DNA from: Glycomyces luteolus
GTDB taxonomy: Bacteria > Actinomycetota > Actinomycetes > Mycobacteriales > Micromonosporaceae
DNA length: 64,000 bases
Direction: 5' to 3'
Assembly: GCF_027622875.1 (NCBI RefSeq)
Contig: NZ_JAPZVP010000016.1
Location: 1-64,000 of the forward strand
The notes beneath the pieces were generated by a model. That model had not been told where the DNA came from. It was given only the letters and a program-made list of their open reading frames with translations, and made no database searches. The position numbers and the translations under genes are program-made. The first letter of the stretch is position 1, and every line of letters starts with the position of its first letter. Of the stretch, positions 32,895-41,866 are shown piece by piece.

Positions 32895-34283
32895 TTGAAC
32901 AGCAATTCCTCGGCGTCCGGGCGACGCTGGCATCCGGACCCGGCGCGAGTGATGCGGCTGCCCGCTCACAAGCCCGCCGCGAGTATCGAGCCGCACCGAG
33001 TGCGCTGCGGCGTTTGCGGAACCGAGCTGCGGACACTGCATCTCGCGGACCGGTGCACCTTCTGCGATGCACCGTTCGCCGTCGATCCGAGCGAGACCGA
33101 GCTGATCGGTCCGCACGGGGTGGTCCCGTTCGGGATCAGCGAGTCTGATGTAGACGTCGCGTTCCGCGCCTGGGCGAAGGAGCAGCTGCTCGCGCGCGGC
33201 GACTTCAAACGTGAAGTGCAGGTCTCCGAGAAGCGCTCGGTGTACCTGCCTTACTGGGTCGGGTGGACGAACTTGTACTCGAACTATCACGGTCGTCGCG
33301 GGCACCGCGTCACCCGGATGCGGTACAGCCCGCGGAAGGGCCATTACAAGGTCAAAGAGACCGACTGGTCCGAGGTCAGTGGTCAGGTGGAGCACGGGCG
33401 CGAGGCGTTCAGCCTCCCGGCGTTCGTACCCTTGGAGGTGATCGACGGGATCACCGAGCAGCGGATCGGCGAGGTGCAGAAGGGCTGGGAGTTCGAATCG
33501 GCGTTGCCGTTCGAGGCCGGTCTGCTCACCGGCCACCAGGCCTTGCGGTATTCGGTCGAGCCCGAGGCGGCTTTGGCCAGGGCGCACGAGGCGCGGGGGA
33601 AGCAGGTCGTCAAGGACATCAAGCGGGACATCGGCGGCGACGTCGCGCATGTCAGCGGCTCGGACACCGGGGATGTCGCAGTCAAGTGCAGGCTGGTGCT
33701 CGTGCCCGCCTGGATCGTGGAATGGGGCTTCGCGGGGAAGTCCGGCAGCGTGATCCTGAACGGCCAGAACGGCAAGGGCGCGGGAAAGTACGTGCAGAGC
33801 GCGGGCAGGACGGTCGCGCTCGTCGGGTCTATCGGCGCGGTGGTGGCGTTGTGCTGCGGGATCGGCTTCTTCGCGAGCGACCCGGACGATGCCGAGGATC
33901 CCGGCAGGGGCGGCAGCGAGACCGCCTCAGCGGCGAGTGTCGAGACGCCGAGCCCGACGCCAACTGTCTCGGAGGCGGTGTCGAGCGAGCCGGAGCTGAC
34001 CGTGTCGGCCGAGTCGTCCACCAGCGCTGAGGAAGCCGCGTCGACCGGTGAGGAAGACGGCGATGGAAACGGCGATGGCGGGTCGGGCGACGGCGACCCG
34101 GATCCCGAACCGGAGCCGACGGCCGAGGAGCCGGACCCGACGACGGAGGCCGAGGAGGAGGAGTCTGTGTACTACGAGAACTGCGATGCCGCCCGCGCTG
34201 CGGGGGCTGACCCGATCTACGCTGGTGAGCCCGGTTATGCGAGCCACCTGGACCGGGACGGCGACGGGGTCGGCTGCGAGTAG
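32895..34283 (+). CDS. Zinc-ribbon, single-TM protein with C-terminal excalibur domain
   Basis: 462 residues starting at TTG 32895 (AAGGAACCCCC upstream). A zinc-ribbon (CGVCGTELRTLHLADRCTFCD, about 38-58) is followed by a soluble region with VYLPYWVGWTNLYSNYHG and IDGITEQRIGEV. A TM helix (ALVGSIGAVVALCCGIGFFA, about 312-331), a long Ser/Glu/Pro-rich linker, and an excalibur domain (NCDAARAAGADPIYAGEPGYASHLDRDGDGVGCE) close the chain. Excalibur is a Ca-binding extracellular module. The cytosolic ribbon and outer module suggest a membrane sensor or scaffold. Confidence 0.75.
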   Translation: MNSNSSASGRRWHPDPARVMRLPAHKPAASIEPHRVRCGVCGTELRTLHLADRCTFCDAPFAVDPSETELIGPHGVVPFGISESDVDVAFRAWAKEQLLARGDFKREVQVSEKRSVYLPYWVGWTNLYSNYHGRRGHRVTRMRYSPRKGHYKVKETDWSEVSGQVEHGREAFSLPAFVPLEVIDGITEQRIGEVQKGWEFESALPFEAGLLTGHQALRYSVEPEAALARAHEARGKQVVKDIKRDIGGDVAHVSGSDTGDVAVKCRLVLVPAWIVEWGFAGKSGSVILNGQNGKGAGKYVQSAGRTVALVGSIGAVVALCCGIGFFASDPDDAEDPGRGGSETASAASVETPSPTPTVSEAVSSEPELTVSAESSTSAEEAASTGEEDGDGNGDGGSGDGDPDPEPEPTAEEPDPTTEAEEEESVYYENCDAARAAGADPIYAGEPGYASHLDRDGDGVGCE

Positions 34284-34491
34284 CGGCGGTTCGGTCGGGC
34301 GCGGCGAACAGCGGCGCCCCCGGGCCCCATTGCAGCCGAGGGCGTCAAAAGGTCGGTCTCATTGCGGCCCTTGCGATAGCAGGCCCCCCGGATTTGCGTT
34401 CACCTCCGGCTCGATCGCACCGTCCGCCACGCCCGCAGTGCGGCAGCGGCGGCGGCCTGCCCAGCAGGCACGGTCGCCCTACCCTGGGCCG

Positions 34492-36837
34492 ATGAGCAGC
34501 CCCTCAGAGTCGGAGACCGGCGTCGCGGTGCCGGTGGCGCGCAAAGGGTCGGTCGGTGACGCGTTCGATGAGCCGATGGAGGCCAGGGCCGCGGACGTGC
34601 ACCTGCGCATCGAGGCGCGGTTGCGCGAGGAGTGCGGTGTGGACACGCGGGCGGTGCGGGACTGCTTCGTGTGGAACGGGCTCCAGTCCGAGATCGGGGC
34701 CGAGGGCGGGCCCGAGTTCGAGGAGACGTACCTGGCGCTGGCCGGGGCGGAGTTCGCGGCGCAGGCGGCGCGGACGCGGCACGGATTCGACCGGGCGCTG
34801 CTGTGCCTGTGGGTGCACCACAGTTCGGTGCGGGCTTGGAACCACACGTACCGGGTGGACCTGCTCACGAGGTGCATGATCCGGTTCGCCGAGACGGTGC
34901 GGGAGCTGTGGAGGCTCGATGCCGAGCCTGACGAGCCGGTGGAGCTGGCGCTGCGCCTGTGCGGTCTCGTGCGGGCCGAGATCCTGCTCGAGGACCGGCT
35001 CAAGACCGGGTCGCGGCCGCGCTATGAGGCGGCGCTGCAGGGGCTCCTGAAGGAGTACGCCGAGATCCTGGAGGAGACCGAAGGGCTCACCGATCCTGTC
35101 AGCGGGTACGTGCGGGACGAGGTGTGCATCCGCAACGAGTACCACTCGGTGCTGCGCCGCGCGAACGAGGCGCTGGTCGTCGCGTCCGGCGGTCAGGCGC
35201 CGAAGTACGAGATGCGCAAAGACCTGCAGCGCTTGGCGAACGAATGGCAGTTCTCCTCGGTCGAGCTGAGCAAGCTCAACGCCCACCGGCAGGCCCTGGA
35301 GCGTCTGCTGGCGGTCCTGGGCCGCGCGCCGTTCAAGGACTCGCGGCGGTGGATGCGGGTCGACGAGGGCCGGATCGTGTATCTGTTCCCGTTCGGGGTG
35401 ACCGGCCTGGACTACGAGGGGATCACGGCCCGGCTGCGGCAGTCGTTCGAGCGGCGGTCGGACTCGGACCTGGTGCGCCCCACCGCGATCCACGACCACT
35501 TCACCTACCACGCCGACATCTGGGAGCCGCGCCTCGAGAACGACAAGCGGTTCGACGGCATGGAGATGTCGCTGCCGAAGGTGCGGCTGCACGTCGACGA
35601 CGAGACCACTGAGGAGCTTGCCGCGTCGGTCCGCTTCTCCCCCATGGGCGTGCACTGCCTGCGCCTCGAACGGACCCTCACCGACGTGTACCCCGGTGAA
35701 CTGCACGCCGCGATGTTCCGGGCCGCGCGCGAGCATGGCGCCATCGAGGTGCGCTGCGGCGACTCGGACCGGACCTGGGACCGCTTGGCGCGTTTCGCCC
35801 GCGACCTCCTGCTCAAGCAGCTGCCCGCCCAGCTCGCGCCGGACGAGGAGACCGAACGGAAGCGGCGCAGCCACCTCCCGCCCGTTGATATCCATAGAGG
35901 ACGATCTCATGTGCTGGTACGAGTACTGCGGGCGAGCGAGCGCAAGCACGAGTACGGTCCGCACGTGGGCAACGGCGGCAGCGAAATGGTGCAGGACGGC
36001 CGCCGCCTGCTCACGCTCGTCGGCTCCTCCGTGCTCCTGCACGCCGCGCCGGACGCGAAGGAGTCGCTGTGGGACTGGGTGCGGCTCGCCGACGACCACA
36101 GCCGGCAGATCTGGAACCAGCGCAACCAGGGCGACCTGCTGATCTCCACCGAGAACACCACCGTGATCGCCGCGCTCGACGCCCCGAACTTCATCTCCGG
36201 CGACCTGGAGGCCGTCGCCGAGTTCACCGCCTGCCTCAACGGCACGCTCGCCGCCTGGAACCACCAGCTCGACACGTACCGGGCCAGCGTCACGGAGTCC
36301 ATAGCCGCTTACAACACGCCCGGCGCCGACCGGTCCGCGCAACTCGAAGCGATCAAGGCCTCCCGCACCCGCATGCTCGGCTTCGAGAGCGAGACCCGGC
36401 AGGTGATCTCGCTGCTGCACTCGCGCTCGCTGCTGCGCTCCCCGTCGAACGCGGCCGCGCTGCGGCGGCTCCTCGACGTCAGCGGCGTGGACGAGCAGCT
36501 CGAGACGTTCGAGGCCGGGCTGGGCGAGGTGATGGCCGACCAGTCCGAGGCGACCCTCCAGCGGTGGGAGGGCGACCGGCAGCAGCGCATCCGCGACTCC
36601 CTCACCGCGGCGGTCTCGGCGCTCAGCGTGTGCGCCGCGATCAGCATCTGGCAGGCCGCGGGCCTGTGGACGCCGCTCGGCTGGAGCGCGGTGACGGCGG
36701 TCGTGGCGGTCTGGGCGGTCGTCTACGTGCTGCGCCGTTGGGTCTCCTACTACGGCGTGCGGGCGACCGCGCTGCGGATCGCCAGGGCACCGGTGATGCT
36801 CCTGCGTCGGTTGCGCGGGCGCCGACAGTCTGCGTGA
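34492..36837 (+). CDS. Large protein with two C-terminal TM helices, unknown family
   Basis: 781 residues from ATG 34492, probably leaderless: TACCCT at 34480-34485 fits a -10 box ending 6 bases before the start. The long soluble part is helical at first (EARAADVHLRIEARLREECGV...LEEDRLKTGSRPRYEAALQGLLKEYAEILEE), then mixed (IVYLFPFGVTGLDYEGI...VRLHVDDETTEELAASVRFSPMGVHCLRLERTL). A long helical stalk then leads to two TM helices (AVSALSVCAAISIWQAAGLW; WSAVTAVVAVWAVVYVLRRW). The plan resembles CorA-type channels (large N-domain, stalk, two TMs), but there is no GMN motif. No function assigned. Confidence 0.6.
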   Translation: MSSPSESETGVAVPVARKGSVGDAFDEPMEARAADVHLRIEARLREECGVDTRAVRDCFVWNGLQSEIGAEGGPEFEETYLALAGAEFAAQAARTRHGFDRALLCLWVHHSSVRAWNHTYRVDLLTRCMIRFAETVRELWRLDAEPDEPVELALRLCGLVRAEILLEDRLKTGSRPRYEAALQGLLKEYAEILEETEGLTDPVSGYVRDEVCIRNEYHSVLRRANEALVVASGGQAPKYEMRKDLQRLANEWQFSSVELSKLNAHRQALERLLAVLGRAPFKDSRRWMRVDEGRIVYLFPFGVTGLDYEGITARLRQSFERRSDSDLVRPTAIHDHFTYHADIWEPRLENDKRFDGMEMSLPKVRLHVDDETTEELAASVRFSPMGVHCLRLERTLTDVYPGELHAAMFRAAREHGAIEVRCGDSDRTWDRLARFARDLLLKQLPAQLAPDEETERKRRSHLPPVDIHRGRSHVLVRVLRASERKHEYGPHVGNGGSEMVQDGRRLLTLVGSSVLLHAAPDAKESLWDWVRLADDHSRQIWNQRNQGDLLISTENTTVIAALDAPNFISGDLEAVAEFTACLNGTLAAWNHQLDTYRASVTESIAAYNTPGADRSAQLEAIKASRTRMLGFESETRQVISLLHSRSLLRSPSNAAALRRLLDVSGVDEQLETFEAGLGEVMADQSEATLQRWEGDRQQRIRDSLTAAVSALSVCAAISIWQAAGLWTPLGWSAVTAVVAVWAVVYVLRRWVSYYGVRATALRIARAPVMLLRRLRGRRQSA

Positions 36838-36896
36838 GTGGCCTCCTGAACTGCCGTTCCTTGGAATACTGGGGCTCTCGGTGAGGGGGACTCGGG

Positions 36897-37592
36897 ATGA
36901 AGTACCGGATCGTGGAGCAGACGCGGCCGGGCGGGCTGCTCGCGCAGGTGTACCGGGAGGTGCTGGCGCCGGCGTTTCCTCCCGAGGAGATCGAGAGCGA
37001 ATCGAGCGTCGCCGAGACGCTGGAGGCCGGGCTGGGGAGCCTGCTCGTGGCCGTCGACGAATCGGGCAAACCGGCCGGTGCCGCGTTCGGGCGCTGGTGG
37101 GAAGCGTCGCGGGTGCAAATGCTGGTCAATCTGGCCGTGGGCCCGGGCACGCGCGGGCACGGCCTCGGCGGGCGGCTGCTGCAGGACGCGGTGGACGTCT
37201 GGCGGGAACGCTACGACCCGTGCCTGATCGTCGCCGAGATCGAATCCCCTGACGCGCGCATGGTGCACGAAGCCTACGGCGACCCGCGCCGCCGCCTGGG
37301 CTTCTACGAGTCCGCCGGCGCGCGGGTGCTCGACCTGCCGTACTTCCAGCCCGGCATCGGCGGTGTCTCGCGCCGGGTCAACGGCATGCTGCTGCTGGCG
37401 ATCCACGCGGACCCCTCGTTCACGCCCGATCGTCCGGACCGCTTGTCCGGCAAGCCGTTGCGCTCGTTCATGACCGATTACCTGCTTGCCGCCGAGGGCC
37501 AGGCGCCGAGCGACTGGGACGCCAAGGCCCTGTTCAAGGCGATCGACCGCGAGGGCGGCGTCCCGATGGGGCGGTGGGGAACGAGCGCTTAG
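36897..37592 (+). CDS. GNAT-family N-acetyltransferase
   Basis: 231 residues from ATG 36897 after GAGGGGGACTC. The acetyl-CoA binding motif A is visible as LAVGPGTRGHGLGGRLLQDAVDVW (R-x-x-G-x-G), preceded by a LLVAVDESGKPAGAAFGRWW strand pair and followed by PDARMVHEAYGDPRRRLGFYESAGARVL, the typical GFYxxxGA end. The C-terminal 70 residues are an extension. The substrate is unknown. Confidence 0.75.
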   Translation: MKYRIVEQTRPGGLLAQVYREVLAPAFPPEEIESESSVAETLEAGLGSLLVAVDESGKPAGAAFGRWWEASRVQMLVNLAVGPGTRGHGLGGRLLQDAVDVWRERYDPCLIVAEIESPDARMVHEAYGDPRRRLGFYESAGARVLDLPYFQPGIGGVSRRVNGMLLLAIHADPSFTPDRPDRLSGKPLRSFMTDYLLAAEGQAPSDWDAKALFKAIDREGGVPMGRWGTSA

Positions 37593-37694
37593 CCGCGCCC
37601 GCCGACGCGGCGGGGGTTTCGGCGCCCGCATCGGTGCACTACAGTCGCTCCCAGTGCGCCGAGCCACACTCCCGCGAGCGAACCCGAACTTGGA

Positions 37695-37928
37695 ATGATC
37701 GAGCAAACCGCCACCCCCGCCCCAACCGCCAGGACCGCAGACGGCAGCGCCGCAGCCTGCGCCGCGCGGGCCTTCGGCGGCGACTCCGCAAGCGCGGGAG
37801 AGCGTCTGACCTACATGCGGGTCTTCGGCGGGAGCGCGGACGCGGCCGAGTGCGCGGCCGAAACGCAGGTCGTCGGCGGCCGCGCGGCGGCCGCTCGATC
37901 CCGCTTCGGGCGAGGGGCGCGGCCGTGA
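37695..37928 (+). CDS. Small Ala-rich hypothetical ORF
   Basis: A 77-residue Ala/Gly-rich frame whose stop overlaps the GTG start of the next gene. No ribosome site or motif is evident, though the overlap would allow coupling. It may be a chance open frame in very GC-rich DNA. Confidence 0.25.
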   Translation: MIEQTATPAPTARTADGSAAACAARAFGGDSASAGERLTYMRVFGGSADAAECAAETQVVGGRAAAARSRFGRGARP

Positions 37929-38653
37929 TCCCCGCTTGCGTCTCGGCGGCACTCACGGCTTTCGTGTCGGCGTTCTTCCCGATCACTCCGGTCGAGCCGT
38001 ACCTGGTGGCGCTGGCCGCCGCCACCGGCTACAGCCCGATCGCGCTCGGCGTCGCAGCCGCGGTTGGCCAGACGATCGGCAAGACGACGCTGTTCCTCGG
38101 CGCGCGCGGAGCGATCCGCTCGGCCCGGTTGCGTGGATGGATCGAGGCCGCCAAACGGCGGCGCGAGCATCGGCGAGCCGACCGCTGCGCAAGGGCCGCA
38201 ACCGGTCAGGCGGTGGTCGGCGACAGCACCGGGCCGAATCCGTCCGCCGCACGCACCGGCGCGGAGGCTGCGGCCGGGGAGGTCCGGACTGCCGCTGCGG
38301 CCGCCGAGTGCGAAGCCCGCCTCAGTTCGTCCGCCGCGCACATCGACTCGGCGGAGACCGGGGAAGCTCGGACGGACACCGCTGCCGCCGCCACTGTGCG
38401 CGAAAGCCGCCGCGGTCCGTTCGCGCCCGTCGTCGCGACCGGGCGGCGGCTCCTCACCCTCCTCGACCGGCCCTCGCTGGCCGTCCCGATCCTGCTCCTC
38501 AGCGCCACGACGGGTTTCCCGCCGCTGATGGCCACGAGCATCTACGCCGCGGGGACCCGGATCAATCTGCCGCTGTTCGTCGCCGCGTGCCTCGTCGGCC
38601 GCTCGATTCGCTTCATCGCCATCGCCTATGCGCCGCAACTGGTCTTGGGCTGA
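37925..38653 (+). CDS. VTT/YqaA-like membrane protein with Ala-rich insert
   Basis: 242 residues from GTG 37925. Residues 1-55 (SAFFPITPVEPYLVALAAATGYSPIALGVAAAVGQTIGKTTLFLGARGA) and the last 70 (FPPLMATSIYAAGTRINLPLFVAACLVGRSIRFIAIAYAPQL) match the halves of VTT-domain (SNARE-associated) membrane proteins: a reentrant loop with P-x-E-x-Y, G-x-x-x-G helices and the GR-x-x-RF end. The roughly 100-residue Ala/Arg/Glu-rich insert between the halves is unusual. Confidence 0.55.
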   Translation: MIPACVSAALTAFVSAFFPITPVEPYLVALAAATGYSPIALGVAAAVGQTIGKTTLFLGARGAIRSARLRGWIEAAKRRREHRRADRCARAATGQAVVGDSTGPNPSAARTGAEAAAGEVRTAAAAAECEARLSSSAAHIDSAETGEARTDTAAAATVRESRRGPFAPVVATGRRLLTLLDRPSLAVPILLLSATTGFPPLMATSIYAAGTRINLPLFVAACLVGRSIRFIAIAYAPQLVLG

Positions 38654-38660
38654 GCCGACC

Positions 38661-40049
38661 GTGCCGTTCGGTTTCCCGGTCCCCGACCGCCGTGTCACCG
38701 TCACCGACGGGCTCGGCGTCGTCGACTTCGACGCCGCCCCTGACCGAGTCACGCTGAAACTCGCGGGCGACCCGATCGCCCGCGACGAGCACGACGGCGG
38801 CGGCTCCATCATGTGGCTCGCGAGTCGCCTTGCGCCGCAACCCGATGACGATCCGCTGCACCGGCCCGAGGCGTGGGTGGAGCCGGAGGAGTGGGACGTG
38901 CTGCGCCAGTGGGTGCGCCACGTCGAACCCGGAGACGACCCGACCGGGCCGCTGCGCCCGCTGCTGGATCTGCTCGCGCCCGGCCGGTACGGGATCGGGC
39001 TCGGCACGATCCCGAACGTCCACGTGCGGGCGGTGAAACCCGGGAAGCAGTCCACTTGGTACGCCGACAGCGACCTCCCCTTCTTCGGGCACACCGTCAT
39101 CCCGACGCACCACTGGCCGCCCCCTGACAAGACAGCCGTCGCCGCGTACCGGCAGCGGATGGTCGACGAGCGGGCGCAGCCGGCGCTCATCCTGGTCACC
39201 CACCCGGAGTCGGAGGCGTACTACCTGCTGGACGGGCACCACAAGCTCGCCGCTTACCGTGCGCTCGAACGCGACCCGGTGTGCGTGGTGATCGAGGCCG
39301 ACACCGCCAGCCGCACCTATCTCTCCTATCTGGACGAACCTTCGGAGGAATACCGGATCGAGGAGAACGAGTCCGGCACGGGCGTGCTCCACGTCGCGGG
39401 CCGGGACGGTGCGAGCGCGCTGCGGATCGGCGGCAAGCCGTGGCTCGTCGAGGGCTACACGGGCTCGGGGACGGCCGACCGCCTGGCCGTGCTCTCGGGC
39501 GACCCGTGGGTGCGCCGGAAGATACGGCGGCTGCGGGTCGCGCTCCGCGATCCCGTGCGGGCCTCGGCGAGCGAGATGACGCGGGCGCTGTGGAGCCTGC
39601 TCTCGCCGGGCCGCTACGGCATCCGCCGCTGGGTGCCGGGCACGTACTACGTAGAGGCGTTGCAGCCCAACCGGTTCAAGAGCTGGTACATCGGCGTCAC
39701 CACCCCGGACCTCGGCGCCGTGCTCCTGCCGACCGACCAGTGGCCGCCGCCGGACGCCGCCGCCGTGGCCGACTACCGCCGCATGATCGGGCGCGGCGAG
39801 CGACCCCTCGTCGTGACCCTCCGCGCGGGCCCGCCCGAGGACGAGGACGACGCCGTCGCGTTCGTCGTCGACGGCCACCACAAACTCGCGGCCTACCAGC
39901 GCCTGGGCGTGCCGCCGCACTGCCTCGACATCGCCAGGATCTCCGACGAGACCGCGTGCGCGCCCGCCGATCTCGACGCCGCGACCGGCGCCGACCCGGA
40001 GCTGCGCGACTGCACCGCGAGCCTGCGCGCCCACCTCGCGCGCGGGTAG
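38661..40049 (+). CDS. Tandem DGHHKLAAY (ParB-like fold) protein
   Basis: About 462 residues. The start is GTG 38661 or an in-frame ATG at 38628 overlapping the upstream gene. Two homologous halves each contain LLxPGRYGI...PTxxWPPPDxxAVAxYR...DGHHKLAAYxxL (YYLLDGHHKLAAYRAL and AFVVDGHHKLAAYQRL). DGHHK/R-x-AA is the active-site-like motif of ParB/sulfiredoxin-fold and DUF1015-type proteins. A third copy is the convergent gene 40059-40868. The biochemical role is unknown. Confidence 0.6.
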   Translation: MPFGFPVPDRRVTVTDGLGVVDFDAAPDRVTLKLAGDPIARDEHDGGGSIMWLASRLAPQPDDDPLHRPEAWVEPEEWDVLRQWVRHVEPGDDPTGPLRPLLDLLAPGRYGIGLGTIPNVHVRAVKPGKQSTWYADSDLPFFGHTVIPTHHWPPPDKTAVAAYRQRMVDERAQPALILVTHPESEAYYLLDGHHKLAAYRALERDPVCVVIEADTASRTYLSYLDEPSEEYRIEENESGTGVLHVAGRDGASALRIGGKPWLVEGYTGSGTADRLAVLSGDPWVRRKIRRLRVALRDPVRASASEMTRALWSLLSPGRYGIRRWVPGTYYVEALQPNRFKSWYIGVTTPDLGAVLLPTDQWPPPDAAAVADYRRMIGRGERPLVVTLRAGPPEDEDDAVAFVVDGHHKLAAYQRLGVPPHCLDIARISDETACAPADLDAATGADPELRDCTASLRAHLARG

Positions 40050-40058
40050 CCCGGCGCG

Positions 40059-40868
40059 TCAGCGGTGGCGGTCCTCCAGGTAGCGCATCAGGTTCGCGGC
40101 GGACTGCTCGAGCTTCTCGTCGCCCGCGATGACGTCGCGGAGGTCGCCGGGCTCGCAGGGCTTGCGGTCGGCGAGGCGGGCGATGTCGAGGAAATGCGGG
40201 GCGATCCCGGTGCGGCGGTATGCGGCCAGCTTGTGGTGGCCGTCGATGAGGAACGACGCGCAGTCCTGCTCGTCGCCGGGCGGCTCCGAGCGGAGGAGGA
40301 CCGCGAGCGGGCGGTCGCCGTCCTCGATGGCGTCCACGTAGCCGGCGAGGGTCGCCTCGTCGCGGGGCGGCCACGCGTCAGTGGGGATGACGGCGGTGCC
40401 CTCGGTGCCGATGGGCTCGTACGGGTACCACCAGGCGGTGCCGTTGTCGCCGAACGGTTCGACGTGGACGTTCGCGTCCCGCCAGATGCGGACCCCGTAG
40501 TGGCCGGGCTGCAGCAGCCGGAGGATCGGGCGCGCGAGCTCGACCGGGTCGGTGTCGCGGTCGGCGTAGCGCAGCTGGCCGCGCAGGTCGCGGAGGGATT
40601 CTCGGAAGGCCGCGTCGCGGGTGCGGATCGCGAAGCGGTCGATCGAGCCGGAGCCGGTGTAGCCCTCGACTATGAGCGGCCGCCAGCCGACGCGAAGGGC
40701 GCTGGCGCCGTCGTGGCCGCCCACGGAGAGGGTGCCGTCGCCGTCCCGCACGTCGAGCACCTGGTATCCGAGGGATTCGGCCAATCGCGTGATCATCTGC
40801 TCCTCCGTCCAACCGTCGACTGCCCGCGGCGCTTCCAAGTCGCCGAAAGACAGCGACGAACCCGTCAT
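40059..40868 (-). CDS. Single DGHHKLAAY (ParB-like fold) protein
   Basis: About 269 residues. ATG 40868 (MTGSSLSFGD) is used here; GTG 40880 after GGTGGGGGGAC is also possible. It is a single-unit paralogue of the tandem protein at 38661-40049: DGASALRVGWRPLIVEGYTGSGSIDRFAI matches DGASALRIGGKPWLVEGYTGSGTADRLAV, and SFLIDGHHKLAAYRRTGIAPHFLDIAR matches the second half there. The two genes converge 10 bp apart, suggesting local duplication with inversion. Confidence 0.6.
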   Translation of the reverse strand: MTGSSLSFGDLEAPRAVDGWTEEQMITRLAESLGYQVLDVRDGDGTLSVGGHDGASALRVGWRPLIVEGYTGSGSIDRFAIRTRDAAFRESLRDLRGQLRYADRDTDPVELARPILRLLQPGHYGVRIWRDANVHVEPFGDNGTAWWYPYEPIGTEGTAVIPTDAWPPRDEATLAGYVDAIEDGDRPLAVLLRSEPPGDEQDCASFLIDGHHKLAAYRRTGIAPHFLDIARLADRKPCEPGDLRDVIAGDEKLEQSAANLMRYLEDRHR

Positions 40869-41239
40869 TTCGGGCGCCACGGGGCGTCCCCCCACCCTAG
40901 TACCCCGCTGCGACGCGCACGAACATCACCGCGATGGGCTTCGCAGTCGCGCACGCGCGCATGGCGGTCGTTTTTGCGGGGTACCCCGATCGGCACGGTT
41001 GCAACTACAATGAGCGACACGACCCCTCATCGCCCCTGGAGGGCAGACCATGACGGTCCCGCCGCCCCACGCCAAATCCGGTGACCGTGCCGTCCCCGGG
41101 CACAAGCTTCGACTTCAGCTTCGACTGCACGGGGATCGTGCCGCCCGTCCTCGTCATGTGCTTCCTGCCCACCGCCCGGTCGCAATGGTGATGCGACCGC
41201 TGATACCCCTGGTCAACGCCATACGTTAGGAGTACGCCC
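40869..41239. other. Intergenic region with no gene recognised
   Basis: No frame looks coding. The only notable element is the start signal of the next gene, TTAGGAGTACGCCC just before 41240. Promoters for both divergent genes must lie here but were not assigned. Confidence 0.4.
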
Positions 41240-41752
41240 ATGAGCTATCCCCCTCCTCCCCCTCCGCCTCCCGGCCCGCCGCTCGGGTCCGTCCCCGAGA
41301 CCATGCCCGGTTCCACGAAGGGCGCCGTGGTGCTCCTGTGGATCCTGTTCGGCTTCGGCATCTGCGGCGGCGCCCTCTCGGTCTTCGGGTACGCGGCGCT
41401 CGCGGCCCTGGAAGACTCCGGGGACGTCATGATCCCGTCGGCGTTCATGCCGTTCCTGGTCGCCTCGATCATCCAGATCATCATCTGGACGGTCCTGCGC
41501 GCCGTCTTCGCGGTGCGGATCGCCAAGCGCAGCGCCGGTGCCCGCAAGGGCGCGATCATCCTCGAGGCCGTGGGCCTGGGCCTGTCGCTCCTGTCGTGGA
41601 TCTTCACCCCGGAGGTGGAGGTCACCGGTGCGGCCGACGCGGGCAGCACCGCCGCGAGCGGCCTGATCGGCGCGATCATCGGTATCGCCTTGGCCGCCAT
41701 CATCATCGGCCTGCTGTCCACTGCGGACTCCAAGCGCTGGTGCAACGAGTAG
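41240..41752 (+). CDS. Small membrane protein with proline N-terminus
   Basis: 170 residues from ATG 41240 after AGGAG. A short N-terminal Pro-run (SYPPPPPPPPGPP) is followed by four hydrophobic helices (AVVLLWILFGFGICGGALSVFGYAAL; FLVASIIQIIIWTVLRAVFAVRI; IILEAVGLGLSLLSWIF; ASGLIGAIIGIALAAIIIGLL). Such proteins are common in actinobacteria, and no function is known. A strong hairpin terminator follows. Confidence 0.65.
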   Translation: MSYPPPPPPPPGPPLGSVPETMPGSTKGAVVLLWILFGFGICGGALSVFGYAALAALEDSGDVMIPSAFMPFLVASIIQIIIWTVLRAVFAVRIAKRSAGARKGAIILEAVGLGLSLLSWIFTPEVEVTGAADAGSTAASGLIGAIIGIALAAIIIGLLSTADSKRWCNE

Positions 41753-41763
41753 TGCTTGCTGCG

Positions 41764-41806
41764 GCGCGGCCGTCGGACGGGCCTCCGTCCGGCGGCCGCG
41801 CTGTTT
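41764..41806 (+). terminator. Rho-independent terminator after 41240-41752
   Basis: A 17-bp stem with one wobble (GCGCGGCCG-T-CGGACGG / CCGTCCG-G-CGGCCGCGC) and a GCCT loop is followed by TGTTT. It lies 12 bases after the stop codon. Confidence 0.75.
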
Positions 41807-41866
41807 AACGCGTTGCCCGGGTGGCGCGAGGGTCCTATGGTGAAGCCCGAAAGTGAGGGTTGCTCC

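Noticed and set aside
36338-36836. CorA magnesium transporter
   Set aside because: The two-TM end is similar in layout, but the GMN signature is missing, so the name was not applied.
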